NCBI GenBank assembly: GCA_964606405.1
Contig: CAZSGH010000004.1
Coordinates: forward strand, 20,120 to 84,119
DNA: 64,000 nucleotides
Direction: 5' to 3'
Source: GCA-002282575 sp964606405
GTDB lineage: Bacteria > Pseudomonadota > Gammaproteobacteria > Thiomicrospirales > Thiomicrospiraceae
A program made the translations under genes and the position numbers. A model generated the notes under the pieces. The model was not told the DNA's origin, did not search any database, and saw only the letters and a program-made list of their open reading frames with translations. Position 1 is the first letter of the stretch. Each line of letters begins with the position of its first letter. Below are positions 43,773 to 52,031 of the stretch, piece after piece.

Positions 43773-44171
43773 TTATTTCCAAAGCGTCTGATATTTGCTG
43801 CTGATCTCTTGCTGAGACAGTTGTGCGTCAGCAATTTCATTAGCAAGTTTTACTTTTTTCATGGCCGTAGCTTCATCGCCTTTTTTCAGCGCTTCTTCAC
43901 CTTCATAGATAGCAACGTCTACTAGAGTCAGTTTTTTGCCAGTGGCTTTATAAGCTTTCCCGCTTTCAATTTTGTCGTCACCATATTTGCCTTTAATGGC
44001 AGCAGATGTCCACGCATAGCCTGACTTCATTGCCGTTGCATTTTTTGTGCTAGCCGTTGTGGCGGCTTCATCAAATGCTGCATTGCCAGTACCTGTTGCT
44101 ACTTCGGTTGTTGCACAACCTGTTAGTCCAGACAGAGAAAGGATTGCCAGTAATGTGAGTGTTTTTTTCAT
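43773..44171 (-). CDS. small hypothetical lipoprotein
   Basis: 132 residues with signal peptide and lipobox LTGC (Cys19). The mature part is alanine/threonine/lysine-rich and helical (AAFDEAATTASTKNATAMKSGYAW, then an acidic-basic helix pair), suggesting a helical bundle or coiled coil. The ATG at 44171 has GGAG seven bases upstream. No function can be assigned. Confidence 0.8.
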   Translation of the reverse strand: MKKTLTLLAILSLSGLTGCATTEVATGTGNAAFDEAATTASTKNATAMKSGYAWTSAAIKGKYGDDKIESGKAYKATGKKLTLVDVAIYEGEEALKKGDEATAMKKVKLANEIADAQLSQQEISSKYQTLWK

Positions 44172-44356
44172 GTTTTTCTCCAAATAGTATTGTGAGCGAC
44201 GCGTTTATTCTTGTTTAACTTTACCAGCAAGCCTGCTGAATTATATAATACAACACATCCTGTGACGTGAGCATGAGTTTATTCTACGGCAGAAGAGCAT
44301 GTCAGGCGTAAAAATTTTTTAATTTATCCATAACAATATTTAATAGGTGACCAATT

Positions 44357-45817
44357 ATGCGAATTCTTGAAGAAGCGCTTACCTTTGATGATGTACTGCT
44401 CGTACCAGCACATTCTACCGTGCTACCTAAAGATGTGTCTTTGGTTACTCAGTTAACGCGTGGCATTACGCTTAATGTGCCATTTATTTCTGCAGCTATG
44501 GATACGGTGACTGAAGCGCGTTTAGCCATTGCTTTAGCTCAGGAAGGTGGTGTTGGTATTATTCATAAGAATATGACGGTGCAGCAGCAGGCTGCAGAAG
44601 TCGCGCGTGTCAAAAAACATGAAAGTGGTGTCATTCGTGATCCGATTACCGTTCATTCGACAGCGACCATTGCCGAGGTTAAAGCAATTACCAAGGAAAA
44701 AAACATTTCAGGTATGCCTGTTGTTGATAATGGAGAGCTAGTCGGTATCGTGACGGGGCGTGATTTGCGTTTTGAAAAAAATGTTTCCGCTACTGTTGCA
44801 ACAGTCATGACACCAAAAGAAAAACTGGTTACTGTACCAGAAGGTACGTCTCGTGAGCATGTGCTTGACCTGTTACACAGTCACCGAATTGAGCGTGTGC
44901 TTGTTGTTGATGATGCTGGCAAGTTAAGTGGCATGATTACCGTTAAGGATATTCGTAAGGCACGTCATTATCCAAATGCCTGTAAAGACGATCAAGGTCG
45001 CTTACGTGTCGGTGCTGCTGTGGGTGCTGGTGAAGGCACAGATGTGCGTGTTGCAGCATTGGTCGAGGCAGGTGTGGATGTCATTATTGTCGATACGGCT
45101 CATGGACACTCACAAGGGGTTATTGATCGTGTGCGTTGGGTTAAAGAAAACTACCCTCAAGTACAGGTTATTGGTGGCAATATTGCAACAGGTGAAGCTG
45201 CTCTAGCATTGGTCGCAGCGGGTGCAGATGCTGTTAAAGTTGGTATTGGTCCAGGTTCGATTTGTACGACGCGTATTGTGGCAGGTGTAGGCGTGCCACA
45301 GATTACTGCTGTTGCTAATGTGGCAAAAGCATTGCAGGGGACAGGTATTCCATTGATTGCCGATGGCGGTATTCGTTATTCAGGTGACGTTGCTAAAGCC
45401 TTAGCAGCTGGCGCTTACTGTGTTATGTTAGGCTCGATGTTTGCTGGTACCGATGAAGCGCCAGGCGAAATCGAATATTACCAAGGTCGTGCTTACAAAA
45501 ACTATCGTGGTATGGGTTCAGTGGGTGCAATGGCACAAACACAAGGCTCATCAGATCGTTACTTCCAGTCAACCAATGCCGAAGATAAGCTTGTACCAGA
45601 AGGTATCGAGGGGCGTCTTGCCTATAAAGGACCTTTATCCCCAATTTTGCATCAAATGTCGGGAGGTTTACGTGCCAGTATGGGATACACGGGTTGTGCA
45701 ACCATTGAACTAATGCGGACTAAGCCTTATTTTGTGCGCATTACCAACGCTGGTATCATCGAAAGCCACGTTCATGATGTGACCATCACTAAAGAAGCAC
45801 CCAACTATAGGGTCTAA
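44357..45817 (+). CDS. guaB: IMP dehydrogenase
   Basis: A 486-residue enzyme that oxidises IMP to XMP, the first committed step to GMP. Catalytic C303 lies in GIGPGSICTTRIVAGVGVP. A tandem CBS regulatory domain (about residues 90-205) is inserted in the barrel, and the flap has YKNYRGMGSVGAM. guaA follows after a 318-nt gap that holds a structured segment and a repeat. Confidence 0.97.
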   Translation: MRILEEALTFDDVLLVPAHSTVLPKDVSLVTQLTRGITLNVPFISAAMDTVTEARLAIALAQEGGVGIIHKNMTVQQQAAEVARVKKHESGVIRDPITVHSTATIAEVKAITKEKNISGMPVVDNGELVGIVTGRDLRFEKNVSATVATVMTPKEKLVTVPEGTSREHVLDLLHSHRIERVLVVDDAGKLSGMITVKDIRKARHYPNACKDDQGRLRVGAAVGAGEGTDVRVAALVEAGVDVIIVDTAHGHSQGVIDRVRWVKENYPQVQVIGGNIATGEAALALVAAGADAVKVGIGPGSICTTRIVAGVGVPQITAVANVAKALQGTGIPLIADGGIRYSGDVAKALAAGAYCVMLGSMFAGTDEAPGEIEYYQGRAYKNYRGMGSVGAMAQTQGSSDRYFQSTNAEDKLVPEGIEGRLAYKGPLSPILHQMSGGLRASMGYTGCATIELMRTKPYFVRITNAGIIESHVHDVTITKEAPNYRV

Positions 45818-45819
45818 AA

Positions 45820-45929
45820 CCGCTAAAGTCGCGTTAACTTTGTTGAAAGCCTTCTCGGTTTGCGCACTTGCTTCGGTAAGGTTACGCATCTGCGTCGGCT
45901 TTCGCCTCGTTATTATCGACTTTAATCGG
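45820..45929 (+). ncRNA. candidate structured RNA between guaB and guaA
   Basis: A nested fold is visible by eye. P1 is CCG plus TAAAGTCG (45820-45831) pairing with CGACTTTAATCGG (45917-45929). P2 is GAAAGCC (45845-45851) with GGCTTTC (45897-45903). P3 is CTTGC-TTCG-GTAAG (45867-45880), a stable UUCG tetraloop hairpin, and P4 is ACGC-ATCT-GCGT (45884-45895). No T-run follows, so it is not a simple terminator. It may be an mRNA leader for guaA or a repeat element; no second copy is in the window. Confidence 0.4.
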
Positions 45930-45942
45930 CTTTATTTGCCTT

Positions 45943-46093
45943 GGGTATCTCTAAAAACCTAATGGGAAGGAGGTCTGAAGTAAGGGGGCTAAAAATAGCA
46001 TGTAAGCCATTGACTAATTCCCTTCATTCAGCCAGCTAGAAAATAAACTTGGAAAGTCTAAAAACGTGCGAAGTGATGTTTTTAGATGTTCCC
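45943..46093 (+). repeat. dispersed ~150-bp intergenic repeat, copy upstream of guaA
   Basis: 151 bp, from GGGTATCTCTAAAAACC to TTTTTAGATGTTCCC, including ATAGCATGTAAGCCATTGA and the terminal hairpin. It ends 42 nt before the guaA start, so it probably lies in the guaA leader or promoter. Confidence 0.88.
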
Positions 46094-46135
46094 ACTGCCT
46101 AACGCAATATTGTCTTAGCCATTTAAGGAAAGAAC

Positions 46136-47722
46136 ATGTCTCAATCAAATATTCATGACGACAAAATTTTAGTATTAGATTTTGGTTCGCAATATACCCA
46201 ACTCATTGCGCGTCGTGTTCGTGAAATTGGCGTGTTTACCGAAATCGTTCCTTGCGATGTCGATGATGCGTTTATTCGCAGTTATGGTGCGAAGGGTATT
46301 ATTTTGTCAGGTGGTCCTGAAAGCGCTTATGCTGAAGATACGCTCAAAGCGCCACAGGCTGTTTTTGACCTTGGTATTCCTGTATTAGGTATTTGTTATG
46401 GTATGCAAACCATGGCGCAGCAATTGGGTGGTTTGGTCGAACCAGCCGATGCGCACGAATATGGTTATGCTAAAGTGCGCGCACGTGGTCATACCACGCT
46501 ACTCAAAGACATCGAAGATGAAGTTACGCCAGAAGGTTTTGGTTTGCTTGATGTTTGGATGAGTCATGGTGATCAAGTCGTGACCATGCCAGAAGGTTTT
46601 AAGCTGATGGCGAGCACGGATACTTGCCCAATCGCAGGGATGGCAGACGAAACACGTCATTATTACGCCGTTCAGTTTCATCCCGAAGTGACGCATACCA
46701 AACAAGGTGGACGCATCTTAGAACGCTTTGTTGAAACTATCTGTGGTTGTGCCCGCTTGTGGGATACGCGTCACATTATCGAAGACCAAGTGGCGCGTGT
46801 GCGTGCGTTGGTCGGCACTGATGCCGTTATGTTGGGTTTGTCGGGTGGTGTTGATTCATCGGTGGTTGCTGCCTTGTTGCACAAGGCGATTGGCGATCAG
46901 CTCACCTGTGTGTTTGTCGATCATGGCTTGTTGCGTCATCAAGAAGGTGATGCGGTGATGGCGATGTTTGCCAATAACATGGGCATTAAGGTCATTCGTG
47001 TTGATGCCACAGAACAGTTTATGACCGCTTTAGCGGGAGAATCTGATCCTGAAGCCAAGCGTAAAATCATTGGGCGCGAGTTTATTACAGTTTTTGAAGC
47101 GCAAGCGCGTGCGATGGCGGCTTCTGGTGTGAAGTGGTTAGCGCAGGGTACCATTTATCCAGACGTGATTGAGTCGGCTGGCACTAAAGGTGGCAAGGCC
47201 AAAGTTATTAAGTCGCACCATAACGTGGGTGGCTTGCCAGATGACTTAGCGTTTAAGCTGGTTGAACCTTTGCGCGAGTTATTTAAAGACGAGGTGCGTA
47301 AGCTGGGTGTTGAGTTGGGTTTGCCAGCCAGTATGGTTTACCGTCATCCTTTTCCAGGTCCTGGCCTGGGTGTGCGCATTTTGGGTGAAATTAAGCAAGA
47401 GTACGCTGATATTCTGCGTTTGGCGGATCATATTTTCATCGAAGAACTACACAACAGCGGCTGGTACGATAAAGTATCACAAGCCTTTGTTGTTTTCTTG
47501 CCAGTGAAATCCGTGGGTGTGGTGGGTGATTTCCGTCGTTACGATTATGTGGTGTCACTGCGCGCTGTTGAAACCATCGACTTTATGACGGCACGTTGGG
47601 CGCATTTGCCTTACGAGTTACTTGAAAAGGTTTCGGGTCGCATTATCAACGAGATTCCGCGTATTTCTCGTGTTGTGTATGATGTGTCGAGTAAGCCGCC
47701 TGCGACGATTGAGTGGGAGTAA
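46136..47722 (+). CDS. guaA: GMP synthase (glutamine-hydrolysing)
   Basis: A 528-residue two-domain enzyme. The class I glutamine amidotransferase has C87 in LGICYGMQ and its His/Glu in QFHPEV. The ATP-pyrophosphatase has the PP-loop GLSGGVDSSV, and a C-terminal dimerisation domain ends in PPATIEWE. It converts XMP to GMP. AAGGAAAG precedes the ATG. Confidence 0.97.
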   Translation: MSQSNIHDDKILVLDFGSQYTQLIARRVREIGVFTEIVPCDVDDAFIRSYGAKGIILSGGPESAYAEDTLKAPQAVFDLGIPVLGICYGMQTMAQQLGGLVEPADAHEYGYAKVRARGHTTLLKDIEDEVTPEGFGLLDVWMSHGDQVVTMPEGFKLMASTDTCPIAGMADETRHYYAVQFHPEVTHTKQGGRILERFVETICGCARLWDTRHIIEDQVARVRALVGTDAVMLGLSGGVDSSVVAALLHKAIGDQLTCVFVDHGLLRHQEGDAVMAMFANNMGIKVIRVDATEQFMTALAGESDPEAKRKIIGREFITVFEAQARAMAASGVKWLAQGTIYPDVIESAGTKGGKAKVIKSHHNVGGLPDDLAFKLVEPLRELFKDEVRKLGVELGLPASMVYRHPFPGPGLGVRILGEIKQEYADILRLADHIFIEELHNSGWYDKVSQAFVVFLPVKSVGVVGDFRRYDYVVSLRAVETIDFMTARWAHLPYELLEKVSGRIINEIPRISRVVYDVSSKPPATIEWE

Positions 47723-47730
47723 ATCCTATT

Positions 47731-48276
47731 GTGCAGCCATCTCTGATTGGTGTATCTGCTCCAATTGATCTTGATCAGTCGGCAGAGGATGTCTTTTGGA
47801 TGGAAAAAGCCTTACAGTTAGCCGATGAGGCTGAGCAGAATGGTGAAGTGCCTGTGGGGGCCGTTATTGTTCAAGATGGTGTGTGTATTGCGGCCGCTTG
47901 TAATGCGCCAATAGGACTTAACGATCCAACAGCGCATGCCGAAATATTAGCTTTGCGAGCAGCAGGGCAACGTCTTAATAATTATCGTTTACCGAGCGCA
48001 ACACTCTATGTAAGCCTAGAACCCTGTTCTATGTGTGCTGGTGCAATGATACACGCACGTATTTCACGTGTAGTATTCGGCGCGTCAGATCCTCGGACAG
48101 GGGCTTGTGGTAGTGTGTTTGATATTTTACGCTCGCCTTCTTTAAATCATCAGTGCATGGTGACATCTGATGTTTTGGCTAGTGATAGCGCACAATTACT
48201 ACAAAGTTTTTTTCGCCGTCGCCGCCGAATGAGGAAGACTGCACTTGATTCCTTGCCCGTAATATGTCAGGATTAG
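47731..48276 (+). CDS. tadA: tRNA-specific adenosine deaminase
   Basis: An enzyme of about 181 residues that makes inosine at position 34 of tRNA-Arg. The zinc and catalytic residues are H69-A-E71 (TAHAEI) and C99-x-x-C102 (EPCSMC). Two GTG starts are possible: 47713, overlapping guaA, and 47731, which has GGAG upstream and is chosen. It follows guaA directly, a linkage seen in other proteobacteria, and ends with a very basic RRRRRMRK tail. Confidence 0.92.
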   Translation: MQPSLIGVSAPIDLDQSAEDVFWMEKALQLADEAEQNGEVPVGAVIVQDGVCIAAACNAPIGLNDPTAHAEILALRAAGQRLNNYRLPSATLYVSLEPCSMCAGAMIHARISRVVFGASDPRTGACGSVFDILRSPSLNHQCMVTSDVLASDSAQLLQSFFRRRRRMRKTALDSLPVICQD

Positions 48277-48322
48277 AAAGTTGCAATATGTTGCTAATTT
48301 AAGATATTTGAGCTAAATCACC

Positions 48323-48898
48323 ATGCAGACAAGCTTCGATCATGCAGAGAGCATGAACAGCATTAAAATTTTACCTGGTGAGTTTTATGTGACACGAGAT
48401 AATGAAAAGATAGAAACCGTATTAGGTTCTTGTATTTCTGCTTGTGTTCGAGATCCCGTTGCAGGCGTGGGGGGAATGAATCACTTTATGTTGCCGATGG
48501 ATAAAAATGCAACAGGAGTGCCAGAGCTTGCCGATGCTAATCGTTACGGTAACTATGCAATGGAAAATTTGATTAACGCCGTATTAAGAATGGGTGCGCA
48601 GCGTGGCCGACTCGAGTTTAAGATATTCGGTGGTGGTCGCATTATGAGTCAGATGACGAATGTTGGCTGGTACAACATAGGTTTTACATTTGATTACCTG
48701 TTTACAGAAGGGTTTCGTGTTTTATCTCAAGATATTGGTGATATATACCCACGTAAAGTAGTGTATTATCCCCTGTCGGGACGTGTTCGCGTGCGTAAGT
48801 TAAATGCGATGCATACGCAGACACTGACAGATCAAGAGTCTCAATATCGTAATCGTGTTGCTTCTAAGCCAGTTGAGGGTGATATTGAGCTTTTCTAA
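48323..48898 (+). CDS. cheD: chemoreceptor glutamine deamidase CheD
   Basis: A 191-residue protein with the CheD catalytic Cys37 in GSCISACVRD, His54 in GGMNHFMLP, and the GGRIM/NIG region. CheD deamidates or adjusts chemoreceptors. It ends in EGDIELF, a tail shared with the product at 51182-51814. No receptors or CheW, CheR or CheB are in the window, so the rest of the pathway is encoded elsewhere. Confidence 0.93.
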   Translation: MQTSFDHAESMNSIKILPGEFYVTRDNEKIETVLGSCISACVRDPVAGVGGMNHFMLPMDKNATGVPELADANRYGNYAMENLINAVLRMGAQRGRLEFKIFGGGRIMSQMTNVGWYNIGFTFDYLFTEGFRVLSQDIGDIYPRKVVYYPLSGRVRVRKLNAMHTQTLTDQESQYRNRVASKPVEGDIELF

Positions 48899-49055
48899 GG
48901 ATGCTCTGAATTGCTTAAAGCGTAGCGTGCGCATTATTTCAGGCTTTCTAGATTTATTGGTTGGTGGAAGGGGATGTTTTCAAGGTGTTACATGTTAAAT
49001 CATGTTAATCCCTTTCACTAAGCCCCTAACCATTTTTGGTTTTTGAGAGATTCCA
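48897..49055 (-). repeat. degenerate copy of the dispersed repeat
   Basis: Recognisable through GGTGGAAGGGG, GTGTTACATG, TTAATCCCTTTC and the end TTTTTGGTTTTTGAGAGATTCC; the hairpin end has diverged. It lies between cheD and cheA. Confidence 0.5.
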
Positions 49056-49076
49056 TAATGTTGGAGTAGTGTGACC

Positions 49077-51161
49077 ATGGATATGATGGATATGTTTCGC
49101 CAGACGTACCTTGAAGAAAGCTTCGAGGGTATTGCTGTCATGGAATCTGGCTTGCTTAACTTGTCTTTAGGCAAGCCCGATAGCGAACAAATTAATACCA
49201 TCTTTCGTGCAGCACACTCGATTAAGGGTGGGTCGGGTACTTTTGGTTTTTCTGAACTCTCAGGGTTTACCCACGTATTAGAAACCTTACTCGATGAAAT
49301 TCGCTCGAATAAACGTGATGTTACTCAGGACGCTGTCGAGGCGATGTTAGCATCGGTTGATGTTTTGCGCGATATGCTCACAAAACTTCAGCACCATGAA
49401 CCAATTGATCAGCAGCGCGCTTCGCTGGCTCAAGCACGGCTAGAACGCATTTTGGGTATTGCATCTGATGTCTCGTTGACTAGGGTTGAACAAGATACAA
49501 TATCGTCGGATAGTCAAATTGATGCGTCGGTCAAACAGGGCTGGCTTATTACACTCAAACCAGAACGGGACCTGCTGAAAACAGGAAATGAACCGATTCG
49601 CATTTTTCGTGAGCTTGAGGGGTTGGGAGAGGTTCATGTTATTGCACATCAGGATCAGTTGCCCGATTGGCAAGACTATGATGCGGAAAGTTTGTATTTG
49701 TGGTGGGAGCTAACGTTATATTCAGATACTGTTTCTTTAGCTCAGGTAAAAGAAGTTTTTGAATGGATTGATGGTGAAGGGGCTGAGATTTTGGTTGAGC
49801 CGCTTCTTCAAGCTGCTGTCGTTAATGATGTGTCCATTGCTGTTCCTGCAGTTGCATCGTCACACCATGATGTTGAATCAAGCCATCATACGATTATCAG
49901 TGCACAAGAAATAAAAAAACAATCGATTGCACCGCCTGTGGTTGTCGCAGCACAACAAGAAAGCTCGATTCGAGTCAGTATTGGCAAAGTAGATCATTTG
50001 ATTGATTTGGTTGGCGAGTTAGTGATTACCCAATCAATGTTAAGTCAATTTAGCGAGCAAGAACCAACGACTGAAGAACAAAAAGAGCATTGGCTTGATA
50101 AGCTTCGTGATGGTGTTGCACAGTTGGAACGTTATACGCGTCAATTGCAAGAAAGTGTCATGAGTATTCGTATGATGCCGATTAGTTTTGCTTTTAACCG
50201 TATGCCACGTATTGTTCACGATACCAGCTTAAAGCTCAATAAAAAGATAGAACTGGTGATGATTGGTGAACATACCGAAGTAGATAAAACGGTATTAGAA
50301 CAGTTGACCGATCCGCTTGTGCATATTGTACGCAACTCAATTGATCATGGTATTGAAATGCCTGCTGTTCGTTTAGCCAATGGTAAGCCCGAGTCTGGAA
50401 CGGTTACCATGGCGGCTTTTCATCAAGGCGGGAATATCATCATTAAAATTACCGATGATGGCGCGGGCATTAATTTAGAGCGAGTTAAACAAAAAGCCAT
50501 TGAAAAAGGCATTATCGAGGCATCAGGAAGTTACGCTGATGCGGACATTGTCGACTTGATTTTTCATCCGGGTTTTTCGACTGCTGATCAGGTTAGCGAT
50601 ATTTCGGGACGGGGCGTCGGTATGGATGTCGTTCGCCGTAATATTCGTAGCCTAGGTGGTACAATAGAAGTAGAAACGAAGCAGGGTGTAGGAAGTGTAT
50701 TTAGTATTCACTTGCCCTTAACGCTAGCAATTATGGATGGACAATTGTCTCGTGTTGGCGGTCAAACTTACGTGTTTCCACTGATTTCGATTGTTGAGTC
50801 TATCCAGCCAACATCAGAGCAAATTAAAACTGTGACGGGAACGGAGTTGTTCCGTTTGCGAGACGCTTATATTCCTATTTTAAGGCTTTATAAGCAATTC
50901 TCGGTTCACGATAGTTTGCAACGTTTAGAAGATGGTTTGTTAGTGGTAGTTGAGTCTTCGGGTAAGCAGGTTGCTGTATTTGTTGATGATTTACAGGGGC
51001 AGCAACAGGTCGTTATTAAAAGCTTAGATACCAACTACATTAAAGTTAGGGGGGTTGCTGGGGCAACGATCTTAGGTGACGGCATGGTCGCGCTTATTAT
51101 AGATATTGCAGAATTGGTTGCAACGGTGGATGATACAAAGCATCTGTCTATGGCAGAATAG
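49077..51161 (+). CDS. cheA: chemotaxis histidine kinase CheA
   Basis: A 694-residue kinase. The Hpt domain has H47 in FRAAHSIKGGSGTF. A P2-like segment (WLITLKPERDLLKTGNEPIRIFRELEGLG, about 160-250) resembles that of some non-enteric CheA proteins. P3, the P4 ATPase (NSIDHGIE, DDGAGIN, GRGVGMDVVRRN) and the P5 CheW-like domain follow. The ATG at 49077 has GGAG ten bases upstream; a GTG two codons earlier is possible. The next gene starts 20 nt after its stop. Confidence 0.95.
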   Translation: MDMMDMFRQTYLEESFEGIAVMESGLLNLSLGKPDSEQINTIFRAAHSIKGGSGTFGFSELSGFTHVLETLLDEIRSNKRDVTQDAVEAMLASVDVLRDMLTKLQHHEPIDQQRASLAQARLERILGIASDVSLTRVEQDTISSDSQIDASVKQGWLITLKPERDLLKTGNEPIRIFRELEGLGEVHVIAHQDQLPDWQDYDAESLYLWWELTLYSDTVSLAQVKEVFEWIDGEGAEILVEPLLQAAVVNDVSIAVPAVASSHHDVESSHHTIISAQEIKKQSIAPPVVVAAQQESSIRVSIGKVDHLIDLVGELVITQSMLSQFSEQEPTTEEQKEHWLDKLRDGVAQLERYTRQLQESVMSIRMMPISFAFNRMPRIVHDTSLKLNKKIELVMIGEHTEVDKTVLEQLTDPLVHIVRNSIDHGIEMPAVRLANGKPESGTVTMAAFHQGGNIIIKITDDGAGINLERVKQKAIEKGIIEASGSYADADIVDLIFHPGFSTADQVSDISGRGVGMDVVRRNIRSLGGTIEVETKQGVGSVFSIHLPLTLAIMDGQLSRVGGQTYVFPLISIVESIQPTSEQIKTVTGTELFRLRDAYIPILRLYKQFSVHDSLQRLEDGLLVVVESSGKQVAVFVDDLQGQQQVVIKSLDTNYIKVRGVAGATILGDGMVALIIDIAELVATVDDTKHLSMAE

Positions 51162-51181
51162 TGGACTAAGGAGATTTTGTT

Positions 51182-51814
51182 TTGAAGTATCGTCGTTATA
51201 AATTGAGTCAAGGCACGCAAACCCATTGGTTGGGTAGGCATAGTAATGTGAATGGTGTGCTTAAATGGGAAGAGCTGCACAAGGCTATCTTGGCATTAAA
51301 CTTATCTGTAGCGCAAATTGACTTATCTATGACAGAGGGTAGTTATTCGGTCGATGCCTTGATTGATTCGTTTAACTTTATGCGAGAAGGTCTTGAAAAT
51401 ATGCGCGGTCATATCATGAACGATGACGCGTCTGAGCTGTCAGGCCTTAAAGCTCATGTGTTGGCAGAAAGTAATGCATTGTCTGATAAGGTGACATCGA
51501 GCATTATTGCTTTTCAGTTTTATGATCGATTAAGTCAGCGTTTACATCATGTTTCTGATAGTTTGTCTATTCTTGCAGATATTATGGGTAGTAAAGATAA
51601 GCCTGTAGATGATGTTGTTTGGCAGGCTTTCATCGAAAAAATGGCAAAATATGCTGCTATGCGAGAAGAGCATGAGCTGTTTGATTTGATTTTCGAGCAA
51701 GGTCTGACCAGTGAGCAGGCGATTGAGTTAATGAAGTTTAGAATGCGCGAACGTATGCAGGCAACAAAAGATAATCCCGTTCCTGTCTTGGATGATGACA
51801 TCGAGTTGTTTTGA
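51182..51814 (+). CDS. chemotaxis-associated helical protein, possible CheZ-like phosphatase
   Basis: 210 residues starting at TTG 51182, eight bases after a perfect AAGGAG. It is predicted to be mainly helical. The segment IIAFQFYDRLSQRLHHV contains D115-x-x-x-Q119, the spacing of the catalytic Asp and Gln in CheZ (FQDLTGQ). The acidic tail DDDIELF parallels the CheY-binding tail of CheZ and is nearly identical to the end of CheD. Position directly after cheA supports a chemotaxis role. Overall similarity to CheZ is weak, so the function is an inference. Confidence 0.6.
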   Translation: MKYRRYKLSQGTQTHWLGRHSNVNGVLKWEELHKAILALNLSVAQIDLSMTEGSYSVDALIDSFNFMREGLENMRGHIMNDDASELSGLKAHVLAESNALSDKVTSSIIAFQFYDRLSQRLHHVSDSLSILADIMGSKDKPVDDVVWQAFIEKMAKYAAMREEHELFDLIFEQGLTSEQAIELMKFRMRERMQATKDNPVPVLDDDIELF

Positions 51815-51830
51815 TTGTTGAATGACTCTT

Positions 51831-51861
51831 TAAAAACGCTAGCATATCGCTGGCGTTTTTT
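51831..51861 (+). terminator. terminator of the cheA transcript
   Basis: AAAAACGC-AGC and GCT-GCGTTTTT pair (with a one-base mismatch) and run into Ts. Confidence 0.75.
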
Positions 51862-52031
51862 TATCCCCAGTTTTTGTTAGAAAGGTTGGGGATAACTGGT
51901 AGGATAATTTGAGTACAGGTGTGGATAAGTGAATTTTAGTCGCCCATAAATCGTCTCAAAATGCTATCATATTGCGCATAATCTGTTTTATTTCAATATT
52001 TTTATTCTCTTGCTTATTCTGGACGCTTATT

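Noticed and set aside
51972..52031. Hydrophobic N-terminal extension of the ABC-F protein
   Set aside because: ABC-F proteins are cytosolic; YbiT-like length and sequence begin at about 52032.
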